Origin: an uncultured Acidobacteriia bacterium
GTDB taxonomy: Bacteria > Acidobacteriota > Terriglobia > Bryobacterales > Bryobacteraceae
Direction: 5' to 3'
Assembly (NCBI GenBank): GCA_903925015.1
Contig: CAIYDY010000096.1
Coordinates: 1 to 49,260, forward strand
Length of the DNA stretch: 49,260 nucleotides
In this document: in pieces, positions 14,838 through 23,772 of the stretch
How positions within the stretch are numbered: the first letter of the stretch is position 1
Layout: every line of letters starts with the position of its first letter
Notes under the pieces: model-generated
What the model was told of the DNA's origin: nothing
The model's database searches: none
Seen by the model: only the letters and a program-made list of their open reading frames with translations
Translations under genes and position numbers: made by a program

Positions 14838-16556
14838 TTAGTGGCGAGGAGGAAAAACCATTGGTGGAATGGAAACCATCGTGCCGATCCTGTGGCGTAA
14901 CGCGAATTCTCCGCCAAGTCGAACTTGGAGTTCGCCGGACGCAGGTTCGAAAGAGACGTCACACAGGGTCGGCGCGCCGTCCTGGATCTGGACAGGGACG
15001 GTCTGGTCACGCCCTCCGAAACTGGAGACAAGCAAGCCAGGTGGCTCCAAAACCAACTGATAGGGCCGGGAAGGCACTCCCCCGAGGAGGAGGATCTGCC
15101 TTGCCGGTCGTTTCCGGATCTGGAAAGTCGCGTGAAAAGGCGGATTGAGGCTTGGGCGGTACTCCTCGACGGGGCTGAACCACGTTGCGATCCTAGCGTA
15201 CCGCGCCGGTTTCTCCGTGAGCATTTCGTCGATCGGGCCGGCGACGCCCAATGCCAAATTGACTGCGGTGCCAAAAACGACCGTTGTCGCAAGGAGGGCT
15301 GTCAAGGTGCGGCGGAAGAACGATGGCATCCCTGCCAATGCGGCCGCTACGCCCACGCAGGACACGAGGACAGCCAGTGGCAGGAAGTCCACTTGGTAGC
15401 GGGGGACGCTCCAACCAGTGGATGCCAGGAAAAGCAGGATCCCGGCAACGTGGGCCAAAATGATCACCAAAATGCGTCTCGCGCGGCCCGTGATCGCCAC
15501 GAGAGGAAGGAAGATCGCGAACGGAGCCATCCAAAGTCCTCCAACCAGCGGCTCCAAGGTGTAGTGACGGGGAACGCCGCCGGGTGCGATCCGGGCGATG
15601 GATCGTACCCAAGGGAAGACCTTGGATAACCCGGGCTCGCACCCGAGCAGGTAGTATAGGCCGGGAAAGACGTTTTCCAGCCTCGGTCTGACCGCGGACT
15701 GGTAGGCACCACCCAACAGATAATTGGTGCCGAACTCGAATGGATCTTCAAACCTGGCGAAATTGTAGCCGCAAACGAGCAGGCCCGCGAAAGCAAACGG
15801 TATGGCGAACGGGATGGCCCTGCGGCCAAGACGTAGCAGCAGTTGGACGAGAACGAGCCCGCCGAGCAGTCCCAAGTGCGGGCGGCAGCTGATGGCGGCA
15901 CCCAGGAACAGGCCTGCCAGCGCCAAGTCCCGCCGGACACCGGACTCCCATGCCCGGGCCAGAAAATACAGGCCGCCCGAAACGAAGAAGAATCCTCCAC
16001 CGATAGCGATTTCATAGACCCAGACACGGTTCAGCAGGAAGGGCACTCCTTGGCAGAAGCCGAGTGCGAGCAGGAGCAACAGCTCCAGGACCGGTCCCGT
16101 AGATACACCAGCCAGACGGATCAGTCGGCGCATGGCGAGGGCGGAGAATAGCCAGCCGCCAAAACACATCAGGAATAGCGCGAAATTTTCCGGCAGATCG
16201 CGTTTGGTCACGAACCGCCAAGGTGCAAAAAGCAGGATCGCCGGTCCCGGGCCATGGTAGATGTAGTAGCGGCGGTTGTACAGAACGGCGTCGAATAGCT
16301 TGAGTTCATCCGGGACGGTGGGCGACCAGGGATTTGCCATCGCCAGGAGTTCCTTCCTCGGCTCGATCTCCAGGTAGGTGTGTCCTGAGACGAAGGCTCG
16401 CGCCAGAAAATTGTAATAGCCTGGCTTCTGCCCGCTCCAATCGAACTCGTGCCCTGCCGCCCGCACTTCCCACCGGTAGTAGCCGCATACCAGCAGCGCG
16501 ACGAAGACGAAGACGGCGGTACCCCCGTGCCGCGTACCCCAGTGCCGCGGATTCAA
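14838..16556 (-). CDS. Polytopic membrane protein, possibly GT-C-type glycosyltransferase
   Basis: 572 residues with about ten hydrophobic segments between residues 10 and 420 and a soluble C-terminal domain (~430-572). Tyr/His-rich luminal stretches such as Y-N-R-R-Y-Y-I-Y-H-G-P-G-P-A after the first segment resemble GT-C family enzymes that use polyprenyl sugar donors, but I do not see a firm family motif. The start is a TTG that overlaps the TGA of the kinase gene (TTGA), implying translational coupling. Its end is 78 bp before the GTG of the SpoIIE-type gene. Confidence 0.72.
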   Translation of the reverse strand: MNPRHWGTRHGGTAVFVFVALLVCGYYRWEVRAAGHEFDWSGQKPGYYNFLARAFVSGHTYLEIEPRKELLAMANPWSPTVPDELKLFDAVLYNRRYYIYHGPGPAILLFAPWRFVTKRDLPENFALFLMCFGGWLFSALAMRRLIRLAGVSTGPVLELLLLLALGFCQGVPFLLNRVWVYEIAIGGGFFFVSGGLYFLARAWESGVRRDLALAGLFLGAAISCRPHLGLLGGLVLVQLLLRLGRRAIPFAIPFAFAGLLVCGYNFARFEDPFEFGTNYLLGGAYQSAVRPRLENVFPGLYYLLGCEPGLSKVFPWVRSIARIAPGGVPRHYTLEPLVGGLWMAPFAIFLPLVAITGRARRILVIILAHVAGILLFLASTGWSVPRYQVDFLPLAVLVSCVGVAAALAGMPSFFRRTLTALLATTVVFGTAVNLALGVAGPIDEMLTEKPARYARIATWFSPVEEYRPSLNPPFHATFQIRKRPARQILLLGGVPSRPYQLVLEPPGLLVSSFGGRDQTVPVQIQDGAPTLCDVSFEPASGELQVRLGGEFALRHRIGTMVSIPPMVFPPRH

Positions 16557-18757
16557 TCGTCGTCCCGATCCAGCGCCGAGCGGACCTTTGCCGCCAAGGC
16601 TTCGGCAGTGTAGGGCTTGCGGACCGAGCTGGTGGCGCAGTCGCTTTCGAGGCGCGATAAGAGAGCCTCGTCGTTCATTGCGTGGGTTACGAGGATGGGT
16701 ATGGCTGCCCGCAAGGCCCGGAGATTCCGAACGGTTTGTTCGCCGGTCATGCCTGAGGTATTCAAGTCCGCCAATATGAGGGAGATGCTGTAGCCGACGC
16801 CTCTGAAGACTTCCACCGCATCTGCACCATCACGGGCGGCATGTACGGTGTAGCCGCGGTGCTCCAAGGCCTCTTTCGCGAAAGTGCGAACTGTTTCGTC
16901 CTCCTCAACCAGAAGGATGGTGCCGCCCTCGAGCTGCCATCCATCGCGAGGCTCGCCGGATTCACAACCCGTATTGTCCGCAGAGGCAGGTTTCGCCCTG
17001 AGCGCGGGCAGCAGGACCTCAAAACAACTGCCGACGCCCGGTTCGCTGGTAACGCGGATGGTGCCGCCGGCGGCACGAACAATATCGTTGGCAGCTGCCA
17101 AACCCAACCCATGTCCCGAGGGCTTGGTTGTGAAGAAAGGGTCGAAGATGCTGGCCCGTGTGGCGGCGTCCATGCCTCCGCCCGTATCCTCCACCCGGAT
17201 CGAAACGTAGGAACCGCCGGGAACATCAGCCCCATCTGGGATGTCGCAGGTCAGCGCGCACACCTCGACCCAGCCAATGGTATTCCCAACTGCCTGGGCA
17301 GCGTTCAGCACCAAATTCATGACCAACTGCTGCAACTGGGTGCTGTCGGCGTGAACCATTGGCAAGCCCACTTCGAAGTCGAGCCGAAGGTCCACGCAGC
17401 GGGGGATCGCCGCGCGCATCAATTGCGCCACTTCCCTGATCAAGTTGCCAACGTCGACAGCACCGGCCCCAAATCGACCGCGGCCGGCGAAGGCCATCAG
17501 CTGGTTGGCAAGATCGGACGCCCGCTCCGCGGCGCGAATGGAGAGCTGAATCGATTGGCGCGCGCCAACATTCCCCGGTATCAGGTCCCGCGGTATTTGG
17601 TCCAAGGCTTCCGAAGCATGTCCGATGGTGCCGGTCAGCAGGTTGTTGAAATCGTGGACGATAGTGGCTGCAATCCGGCTCAAGCCTTCCAGGCGAGCCG
17701 TCTCCCTTGCTTGTGATTCCAGCCTGCGGCGCTCGGAGATATCCAGAACGAATGCAATCCAAGCGGGTGCGCCGTTCATCGCGAACTCAGAGACGGTGCA
17801 TTTTACGGGCACACGGCGGTTTTCGCTGGCGAGAATTTCCCCGTCGATCGCCGTGAGTCGGGACCAAGTAACATTCCCGCTGCGCAATTCCTCCGCACGG
17901 TGCCCCGAAATACGAAGAAACTCAGGGTTCGCCTGGAGGATGCGGTCTTGCCGTCCAATGGCTACGCCGATCAGGGGATTCATGAAATACTCATCCAGCA
18001 ACGCAGTATTATCGGGGCTGCTTTGCGGTCTAGGCGGCTGGGCTGACTCCGCCACTCCGGTGATGTCGCGGATGAATAGGGTCAGCCCGGCGGCGTTCGG
18101 CCAACCCCTGAGATCGTAGCGGCGATTGCCTGACTGCCCTCCGGCCAGTTCGCCGCGATATTCCAGATGGACCGGGGTGCGTTCCCGCATGGCACGGGCC
18201 AGTTCCCTGTAGAGGGTCACACCCGGTATTTCCGGAAAGATGGTGCGCAGGCTGCGCGAGAACATCTGGCCCGGAGTTCGATTCACCATTTGGGCTGCGC
18301 GCTGGTTGGAGTACAGGCATCGGAATTCGATGTCGACGGACAGGACGGCGTCGAGGGTGCTGTCGAGTACCTCGCGCAACCTGGCTTGGGCGTGGGCGGC
18401 GCGAAACCCCTGCATCCGCAGGCGCTGCATGGCCACCGACACAATTACCGATAGGAGGAGGAAGAGGACGGCTGCATGGCGATTGGATTGGATGAGGTCC
18501 GCCGGGGGCGTCTCTAGCGCGGCCGGTCGCCCAAAACCACTCTCGTTGATCCAAACAGCTGCAGCCAGTAAGACCAAGGTCGCGATTATGCCTGGTTTGA
18601 GCCCGCCGTACCATGCCGCGATGACGACTCCGCAAATGAGCCCGATCCACATGCCCGGGGGCCCGGCGAAGATCTCCAGCGCACGGCTGAACATCAGCGC
18701 CAACAGGGCTGAAAGGAGGGCTACGGCAAGCCGCACTCGGCGTGAATCTGGTTGCAT
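16553..18757 (-). CDS. Hybrid sensor histidine kinase with two PAS domains and a C-terminal receiver
   Basis: 734 residues. Four hydrophobic segments (about 10-30, 35-50, 55-71, 95-110) anchor the N-terminus. PAS-like domains follow at ~125-235 and ~255-345, then a kinase core with His368 in V-H-D-F-N-N-L-L, an N-box N-L-V-L-N-A-A-Q-A, D-T-G-G-G-M-D and G-H-G-L-G-L-A-A-A-N. The C-terminal ~120 residues are a receiver domain (I-L-L-V-E-E-D-E, phospho-acceptor in L-I-L-A-D-L-N-T-S-G, Lys in S-V-R-K-P). The ATG at 18757 was chosen because the first transmembrane segment follows; the frame is open further upstream but there it overlaps the opposite-strand region. It probably heads the minus-strand group down to 11893. 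Confidence 0.88.
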   Translation of the reverse strand: MQPDSRRVRLAVALLSALLALMFSRALEIFAGPPGMWIGLICGVVIAAWYGGLKPGIIATLVLLAAAVWINESGFGRPAALETPPADLIQSNRHAAVLFLLLSVIVSVAMQRLRMQGFRAAHAQARLREVLDSTLDAVLSVDIEFRCLYSNQRAAQMVNRTPGQMFSRSLRTIFPEIPGVTLYRELARAMRERTPVHLEYRGELAGGQSGNRRYDLRGWPNAAGLTLFIRDITGVAESAQPPRPQSSPDNTALLDEYFMNPLIGVAIGRQDRILQANPEFLRISGHRAEELRSGNVTWSRLTAIDGEILASENRRVPVKCTVSEFAMNGAPAWIAFVLDISERRRLESQARETARLEGLSRIAATIVHDFNNLLTGTIGHASEALDQIPRDLIPGNVGARQSIQLSIRAAERASDLANQLMAFAGRGRFGAGAVDVGNLIREVAQLMRAAIPRCVDLRLDFEVGLPMVHADSTQLQQLVMNLVLNAAQAVGNTIGWVEVCALTCDIPDGADVPGGSYVSIRVEDTGGGMDAATRASIFDPFFTTKPSGHGLGLAAANDIVRAAGGTIRVTSEPGVGSCFEVLLPALRAKPASADNTGCESGEPRDGWQLEGGTILLVEEDETVRTFAKEALEHRGYTVHAARDGADAVEVFRGVGYSISLILADLNTSGMTGEQTVRNLRALRAAIPILVTHAMNDEALLSRLESDCATSSVRKPYTAEALAAKVRSALDRDDD

Positions 18758-18886
18758 GACTGGGAATGGCCTGGACTTAGAAATCCGGCGGCCATGAGCT
18801 TCATTATGTCGCACGCCGGGGGGGGCCACCCGACAGACATTCCAACTCCGTTGGATGGTATGATTCGAGCGGAAGCGTACCGAAGA

Positions 18887-19306
18887 ATGACATTGCGAAA
18901 GACAGCCTGCCTCCTTGTCCTGGCTCTTCAGGCCGCCGTGCTCCCGGTAGGGGCACACCATTCCTTCGCCGCCGAGTTCGACGACAAGAATCCGGTCAAG
19001 GTCACCGGCGTCGTCACCAAGGTGGAGTGGCAGAATCCGCACGTGTGGTTCTATGTGGATGTAAAAGATGATTCCGGCAAGGTGACCAATTGGGCGTTTT
19101 CCGGCGGGGCGCCTGGGCAATTGATGCGGCGGGGAATTCTACGGGATTCCATTAAGCCCGGCATGAAGATTAAGGTGGAAGGCTTCCGGGCCAAGGACGG
19201 TTCCAACAACGGATCCGGCGGCCGGGTGACGTTCGAGGACGGTCGCGCAGTATTCACCGCGTCTGCCGAGGACAAATTGCCGGCGGACAACGGGGGGAAG
19301 AAGTGA
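18887..19306 (+). CDS. DUF6152-like small exported protein
   Basis: 139 residues. A signal peptide (L-R-K-T-A-C-L-L-V-L-A-L-Q) ends at G-A-H-H-S-F-A, and the mature part follows the pattern F-D-x-K-x-P-V-x-V-x-G-V-V-T-K-V-E-W-Q-N-P-H-V known from the DUF6152 family, a small OB-like beta barrel. Function is unknown; the family often sits beside PQQ or cytochrome genes and other exported proteins. An in-frame ATG at 18860 is an alternative start. The stop overlaps the GTG of the next gene by 4 bp (GTGA), so the two are co-translated. Confidence 0.78.
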   Translation: MTLRKTACLLVLALQAAVLPVGAHHSFAAEFDDKNPVKVTGVVTKVEWQNPHVWFYVDVKDDSGKVTNWAFSGGAPGQLMRRGILRDSIKPGMKIKVEGFRAKDGSNNGSGGRVTFEDGRAVFTASAEDKLPADNGGKK

Positions 19307-20013
19307 GGCGGCTGCTGGTATCGTCACTGCTGCTTGTAGCCACTTTGCACGGGCAGAAGCCGGATTTCAGCGGGATCTACGAATGGCCGAAATCGATTGG
19401 CGGCGAGAAAGGCAAAGGTTCCGCTACGGTGTTCGACCGGAAGTCCTTCGCGCCTCTCAAGCCGGGGGGTGAGAAATTTATCGAGCCACCAACTGGCGAC
19501 GCGAGGCACGACGAGCCCCGCGACTTCTGCATGCCGGCCGGATTTCCAGGCGGGATGCTCTCGGCCAACGCGGTTCGGCTGGTGCAGAACGGGTCTTACC
19601 TGGTGATCTTCCACGAGTTCCAGAACGTTACGCGCATGATCCCACTGGACGGGCGTCCGCACCGGCAGGGGTTGGAGCCGATGTATTACGGCGATCCGGT
19701 GGGCCATTGGGAAGGCGAGACGCTGGTGATTGAAACTGTGAATTTCAAGCGCTGGTCGTTGGACGATTATTTTTACACCAACCCGAATGAATCCCGGATG
19801 CACTCCGATGCCATGAAAGCGACGGAGAGGATTTCGCGCAAGGATGCCACCACGCTGAAGTACCAGATCACTATCGACGACCCCAAGATCTTCACCAAGC
19901 CGTGGTCACAGGAGTTTGAAATGAAGGCGAAGCCGGAGTGGGAGCAGATGGGGATCTTCGAATACGTGTGCGAGGAAAACAACCGCTGCCCCGGCGGGAA
20001 GTGCCCGAAGTAG
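19303..20013 (+). CDS. Exported protein of unknown function, partner of the DUF6152 gene
   Basis: 236 residues from a GTG start. The signal peptide is M-R-R-L-L-V-S-S-L-L-L-V-A-T-L-H-G-Q. The mature protein starts K-P-D-F-S-G-I-Y-E-W and has the lipocalin-like pattern G-H-W-E-G-E-T-L-V-I-E-T-V-N-F and Y-Q-I-T-I-D-D-P, with a Cys-containing end (V-C-E-E-N-N-R-C-P-G-G-K-C). This type of protein recurs next to DUF6152 genes in acidobacteria and proteobacteria in my experience. I do not know a reaction for it. Overlap with the preceding gene indicates one operon. Confidence 0.75.
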   Translation: MRRLLVSSLLLVATLHGQKPDFSGIYEWPKSIGGEKGKGSATVFDRKSFAPLKPGGEKFIEPPTGDARHDEPRDFCMPAGFPGGMLSANAVRLVQNGSYLVIFHEFQNVTRMIPLDGRPHRQGLEPMYYGDPVGHWEGETLVIETVNFKRWSLDDYFYTNPNESRMHSDAMKATERISRKDATTLKYQITIDDPKIFTKPWSQEFEMKAKPEWEQMGIFEYVCEENNRCPGGKCPK

Positions 20014-20044
20014 CATCCATGGCAGCCCCGGGCGGCGGCGGATC

Positions 20045-20806
20045 ATGATGGGCAGGATGAAGATCCTCGGCACCGCCGTTGCGGCTACTGTTGTGCTTGC
20101 ATACGGCTTCGACGGACCATTCTGGCTGCTGTCCGCACCCGGGGGCGCAACCAAGGAACAGCGTTGGGCCATCGTGAGGCTGCATTCCTGGCGCGGATTT
20201 ACCCGGGCGGGCGCGGCCACCGAAATACAGAGGCTTGGTCCGTCAGCCGCCGTCGCCATCCCAGCACTGGTGGACCACTTGGACGACTTTGGTTGGGCCG
20301 ACGGTTTCGCTGCCGGATTTTCCCAGTCGTTCTCGTTCCACGGAGGTCCCGTTGTAGTCTTCCACAGCGTCGACGCCGCCCTCCTAGCCATGGGCCCTGC
20401 AGCGGTGCCCGAACTGATGCGTGCCGTTGAACACGACCGGGACATGCAGCGCGTCATGGCTGCCGAGTTGTTGGGCTCGATCGGCGATCCCAGGGCTATC
20501 CCCGTCCTGCGGGCGGCGCTCAAGCACGTCGACGACCCGCTGTGGAGTTCCGCAGTGCGGAGTCTGGGACAGTTCCGCGATGGCCCGACGCTGCAATTCG
20601 TTCTCAAGCGCCTTCACGACCCCGACCCCGGCCAGCGCTGCTTCGCCACTTACGATGTCGGGCAATTCCACGTGCCCGAGGCTGAACAGGCGTTGAGCGC
20701 CGTGCTTGCCGACCCCGACCAGAATGTGCGGGCCCGCGCGGGGGAAGCGTTGGAAATGATAGCCAAGTGGAAACAGTCGGAGGCCACCCACGGGCGAAAC
20801 CAGTAG
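20045..20806 (+). CDS. HEAT-repeat protein
   Basis: 253 residues. A short hydrophobic N-terminus (I-L-G-T-A-V-A-A-T-V-V-L-A-Y) suggests export or anchoring. From ~55 on there are HEAT/PBS-lyase-type repeats: L-G-P-S-A-A-V-A-I-P-A-L-V, M-G-P-A-A-V-P-E-L-M, A-E-L-L-G-S-I-G-D-P-R-A-I-P-V-L and V-L-A-D-P-D-Q-N-V-R-A-R-A-G-E-A-L. Such repeats bind proteins; no partner can be named. The start at 20045 or at the Met codon at 20057 is possible. A strong hairpin follows at 20834. Confidence 0.8.
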   Translation: MMGRMKILGTAVAATVVLAYGFDGPFWLLSAPGGATKEQRWAIVRLHSWRGFTRAGAATEIQRLGPSAAVAIPALVDHLDDFGWADGFAAGFSQSFSFHGGPVVVFHSVDAALLAMGPAAVPELMRAVEHDRDMQRVMAAELLGSIGDPRAIPVLRAALKHVDDPLWSSAVRSLGQFRDGPTLQFVLKRLHDPDPGQRCFATYDVGQFHVPEAEQALSAVLADPDQNVRARAGEALEMIAKWKQSEATHGRNQ

Positions 20807-20833
20807 GAACGAGTCCCGTTGGTTTAGCGCCAT

Positions 20834-20867
20834 GCAGCCCGGCGACGATTTGGCGTCGCCGGGCTGC
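20834..20867. terminator. Perfect 14-bp hairpin between convergent genes
   Basis: The arms 20834-20847 and 20854-20867 are perfectly complementary around the loop ATTTGG. A short T run (GGTTTTA) follows on the plus strand. It lies 27 bp after the HEAT gene and 8 bp after the stop of the PEP-CTERM gene, so it can serve both as a terminator. Confidence 0.75.
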
Positions 20868-20875
20868 TCTCGGTT

Positions 20876-21967
20876 TTACTTCCTGCGGCGCAAGCGGTAG
20901 GCGAGCATCGCGGCCCCTGCCGCTAGGAGACCCATGGAGCCAGGCTCTGGAGTCGCGGTAACGCTCAGATCGAGCTCGAAGCCGTGGGCGTTCCCGTTGT
21001 AGGTGCCGGTTCCGACGATCTTGGTGCCGTCATTGCTGATTCCGTAGGCTGTGTCCAAGTCCGTCCATCCCGACCCGGCCGGAAGCAATGAGTTCAGGTC
21101 GATCATGGCGCCGTTGGCGTACAGGAACGCTCCGCCATTTCCATTGCCCCGCTCCGCCGAGCCGACGATATCGCCGTTGTCGTCGATCGCGTTGCCGAAG
21201 GCGATGTGTCCGCCAAGCCCGGATCCGATGTCGGTGAAAGTTCCGTTGGTGTCCACGTAGGCATGCAGAGTCCCGCCCGCGGTTTCCGAGGTGCCCACGA
21301 TCTGGCCACCGGCGTTGATTCCCGACGGGACGTTGAACAAGCCTCCAAGGGTGCCCAGCTTGGTTGCCGAACCTCCCGAATACAGGTAGCCTTCGAAGGT
21401 ATTGCCCGCGCCCGTCCGGTCCGTCATCACGATGCTGCCGCTGTCATTGATTCCGGCAGCCGTTGCGTAGGCGCCACCCCGGTTGCCAAGGTTGCTCATG
21501 GAGCCGCTGTAGAGGAATGCGTTCCGGGTCACGTCTCCGGCTAGGGTGGAGTCGCCAACGATCATGCCGTTGGGGCTGATGGCCCAGGCTTCCGAATAGT
21601 TGCCCCCGAGCGTGCCCAGGTTGGTCATGGTGCCGTTCTGGTAAACGAAGGCTTTGCCCTTGCCGTCGTTGGCCGGGGAACTGCCAACGATGGTGCCGGC
21701 GTTGTTGATGGCCCGAGCATCGCTGCCAAGGCTGCCAAGCGCGCCGAGGCTGGTGCTGGTGCCGTTGGAGTACAGAAATGCGGTCGACAGCCCGACGCCG
21801 ATTCGTCCCACCGCTTGGCCGCTATTGTTGACGCCTTCCCCAACCGCGTAGAGGCCGAGGTCGATGATGCCGGCTGCGGTAGCTGCTGGTGCAAATCCGG
21901 TTGTCAAGAGTAGCGATGCCGAGAGTGCCGACGCCGCAAGGGTCTTCCTGTTGTTCTTCATATTCAT
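20876..21967 (-). CDS. PEP-CTERM exported protein with HAF-type repeats
   Basis: 363 residues. A signal peptide (K-T-L-A-A-S-A-L-S-A-S-L-L-L, then A-A-T-A-A) leads to at least seven repeats of about 40-45 residues, each with L-G-T-L-G-G or L-G-x-L-G, a G-I-N-x-x-G or A-I-N-x-x-G turn and I-V-G. These match extracellular HAF repeats, which form a beta structure. The end is a full PEP-CTERM signal: P-E-P-G-S-M-G-L, a hydrophobic helix, and R-L-R-R-R-K, predicting processing and surface anchoring by an exosortase/EpsH system encoded elsewhere. The second Met at 21961 is an alternative start. Confidence 0.9.
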   Translation of the reverse strand: MNMKNNRKTLAASALSASLLLTTGFAPAATAAGIIDLGLYAVGEGVNNSGQAVGRIGVGLSTAFLYSNGTSTSLGALGSLGSDARAINNAGTIVGSSPANDGKGKAFVYQNGTMTNLGTLGGNYSEAWAISPNGMIVGDSTLAGDVTRNAFLYSGSMSNLGNRGGAYATAAGINDSGSIVMTDRTGAGNTFEGYLYSGGSATKLGTLGGLFNVPSGINAGGQIVGTSETAGGTLHAYVDTNGTFTDIGSGLGGHIAFGNAIDDNGDIVGSAERGNGNGGAFLYANGAMIDLNSLLPAGSGWTDLDTAYGISNDGTKIVGTGTYNGNAHGFELDLSVTATPEPGSMGLLAAGAAMLAYRLRRRK

Positions 21968-22130
21968 TTGTTCTATCCGTTCCGCCGACGTGTCGGCTGG
22001 CAGGTTCGCATCCACCTCCTCCGAGAGGTTGGACCCGTGTGCCTTCACATGAGCATGCGGAATCGCCGCGAAAAACGGCTCACAATAATCAGGAGTTTTA
22101 ACGGGGCACGCTCTGTGGTACCGGCGGCTG

Positions 22131-22136
22131 TACACT
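22131..22136 (+). promoter_or_regulatory. -10 box, leaderless start of the M28 peptidase gene
   Basis: TACACT ends 6 nt before the ATG at 22143, the same spacing as at 7511, 27316, 29562 and 32162. No convincing -35 box is visible. Confidence 0.45.
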
Positions 22137-22142
22137 GCGGGG

Positions 22143-23771
22143 ATGAAGCGCTTTTTTACTCCAATCGCTCCCATCCTGGCGGTCATCCTCGCGGCGGTAG
22201 TGCAGGGTCAGACCCGCACCCGCATTGCCACCGGCTTGGACGACATCACGGCGGCCAAACTGAAGGCGGATTTGTATTTTCTGGCCTCCGATGCCATGCA
22301 GGGGCGCATGTCCTTGGAGCCCGGCGACGACGCGGCTGCCCAGTGGATTGGGTCCGAATTTGCCAAGGCGGGGTTGAAGCCGCTGGTCGGCGATTCATTC
22401 TTCCAGCCTGTGCCCTTGGTGGAGTACAAGATGGATCGGGAGCGGACTGCTCTGACGGTGCGTTCCAAGGGCGCGGCGAAGGAATTCAAGGCTCCGGCGT
22501 TGCTGGGAGGGTATCCGAATGACGGCGTCTTCCAAGGGCAGGTCGTGTTCGCGGGCTTCGGCATCACGGCCCCCGAACTGGGATATGACGACTATGCGGG
22601 GATCGACGCCAAGGGCAAGATTGTCCTTGTTTTCAACCACGAGCCGCAGGAGTATGACGCCAATTCCGTCTTCAATGGCAAGGGGAATACGCGGTACGCC
22701 AACCTGCGCGCCAAGATGACGAACGCTTGGAAGCACGGTGCGGCTGCGGTATTGATGGCCCCGGACCCCAACCACAAGCCGGGGAATGAAAGAGGTTCCT
22801 TGGACGCCGGAGGCCGGGGGGCGCAGTTTCGGACGCCGCGGCCCGTTCAAGCCATCGACGGCGATGAATCGATTCCGGCGTTGACGGTGACAGCTGAGAT
22901 TGCGGCGGAGTTGCTGGCATCGACCGGAAAAACGGGATCGGAACTGCAATCGGCGATTGATTCGACCTTGAAACCGCAGTCGCGGGCCTTGGCGGGTATC
23001 GATGCATCGTTGCGAATTGCCACATCCAACCGCAAGCGAGGGGTTTCGCAAAACGTGGTCGGAATGATCGAGGGCAGCGACCCGACACTGAAAGCCGAAA
23101 CAATTCTGGTGAGCGCCCACCACGACCACGACGGGACTCGGGTCGACGGCGAGATTTACCGGGGGGCGGACGACAACGGCTCGGGGACGGTCGGCGTGGT
23201 TTCGATGGCGCGGGCGCTGGCTAGGAATCCGGTGAAGCCGAAGCGGTCGATTGTTTTGGCGGTTTTCGCGGCCGAGGAACGGGGATTGCTGGGGGCGTAC
23301 TACTACGCCTCGCACCCGCTGCGGCCCCTTGCAGGCACGAAGGCACAGATCAATTTCGACATGATCGGGCGGGACGAGAAGGACAGCAACCAGACGCACG
23401 GGTTGATCGATATCGCTGCGGACACGTCGAACGAGGTCAACATCATTGGAACGCGGTACAGCCCGGATTACAAGTCGGCCGTCGTGCGGTCGAATGAGCT
23501 GGTCGGACTGCATTTGAACTACAAGTGGGACGACGACACGATTCTGAGCGTGCTGTTCCGCAGCGACCAGTACCCGATGCTGATGCACGACATCCCTGCG
23601 GTGTGGTGGTTCACGGGCTTCCATCCGGATTACCACCAGATTACTGACACGGCGGAGAAGATCAATTACCCGAAGATGGAGAAGATCGTGCGCCTTGCCT
23701 ATGCGACCTGTTTTGATTTCGGGGATGCCGCGGCGGGGCCCAAGTTCTTCCCAGCGGGGGCGGCGAAGTAG
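22143..23771 (+). CDS. M28-family zinc aminopeptidase, exported
   Basis: 542 residues. Signal peptide to about residue 22 (V-V-Q-G-Q). A protease-associated domain lies at ~125-250 (inserted before the catalytic part). The M28 two-zinc site is complete: S-A-H-H-D-H-D-G (His), G-A-D-D-N-G-S-G-T (bridging Asp), A-A-E-E-R-G-L-L-G (catalytic and ligand Glu), N-F-D-M-I-G-R-D (Asp) and H-P-D-Y-H-Q-I-T-D-T (His). It would hydrolyse peptides outside the cytoplasm. The next gene starts 1 bp after the stop, so both are probably co-transcribed. Confidence 0.92.
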   Translation: MKRFFTPIAPILAVILAAVVQGQTRTRIATGLDDITAAKLKADLYFLASDAMQGRMSLEPGDDAAAQWIGSEFAKAGLKPLVGDSFFQPVPLVEYKMDRERTALTVRSKGAAKEFKAPALLGGYPNDGVFQGQVVFAGFGITAPELGYDDYAGIDAKGKIVLVFNHEPQEYDANSVFNGKGNTRYANLRAKMTNAWKHGAAAVLMAPDPNHKPGNERGSLDAGGRGAQFRTPRPVQAIDGDESIPALTVTAEIAAELLASTGKTGSELQSAIDSTLKPQSRALAGIDASLRIATSNRKRGVSQNVVGMIEGSDPTLKAETILVSAHHDHDGTRVDGEIYRGADDNGSGTVGVVSMARALARNPVKPKRSIVLAVFAAEERGLLGAYYYASHPLRPLAGTKAQINFDMIGRDEKDSNQTHGLIDIAADTSNEVNIIGTRYSPDYKSAVVRSNELVGLHLNYKWDDDTILSVLFRSDQYPMLMHDIPAVWWFTGFHPDYHQITDTAEKINYPKMEKIVRLAYATCFDFGDAAAGPKFFPAGAAK

Positions 23772-23772
23772 A

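Noticed and set aside
18758-19120. N-terminal extension of the hybrid kinase into the DUF6152 region
   Set aside because: The extra ~120 residues show no domain and overlap the signal-peptide-bearing gene on the other strand; the first membrane helix follows the Met at 18757.
21000-21860. Regularly spaced repeats that could suggest a CRISPR array
   Set aside because: The repeats are in-frame HAF protein repeats of ~40-45 codons with varied bases, not short identical repeats with unique spacers.
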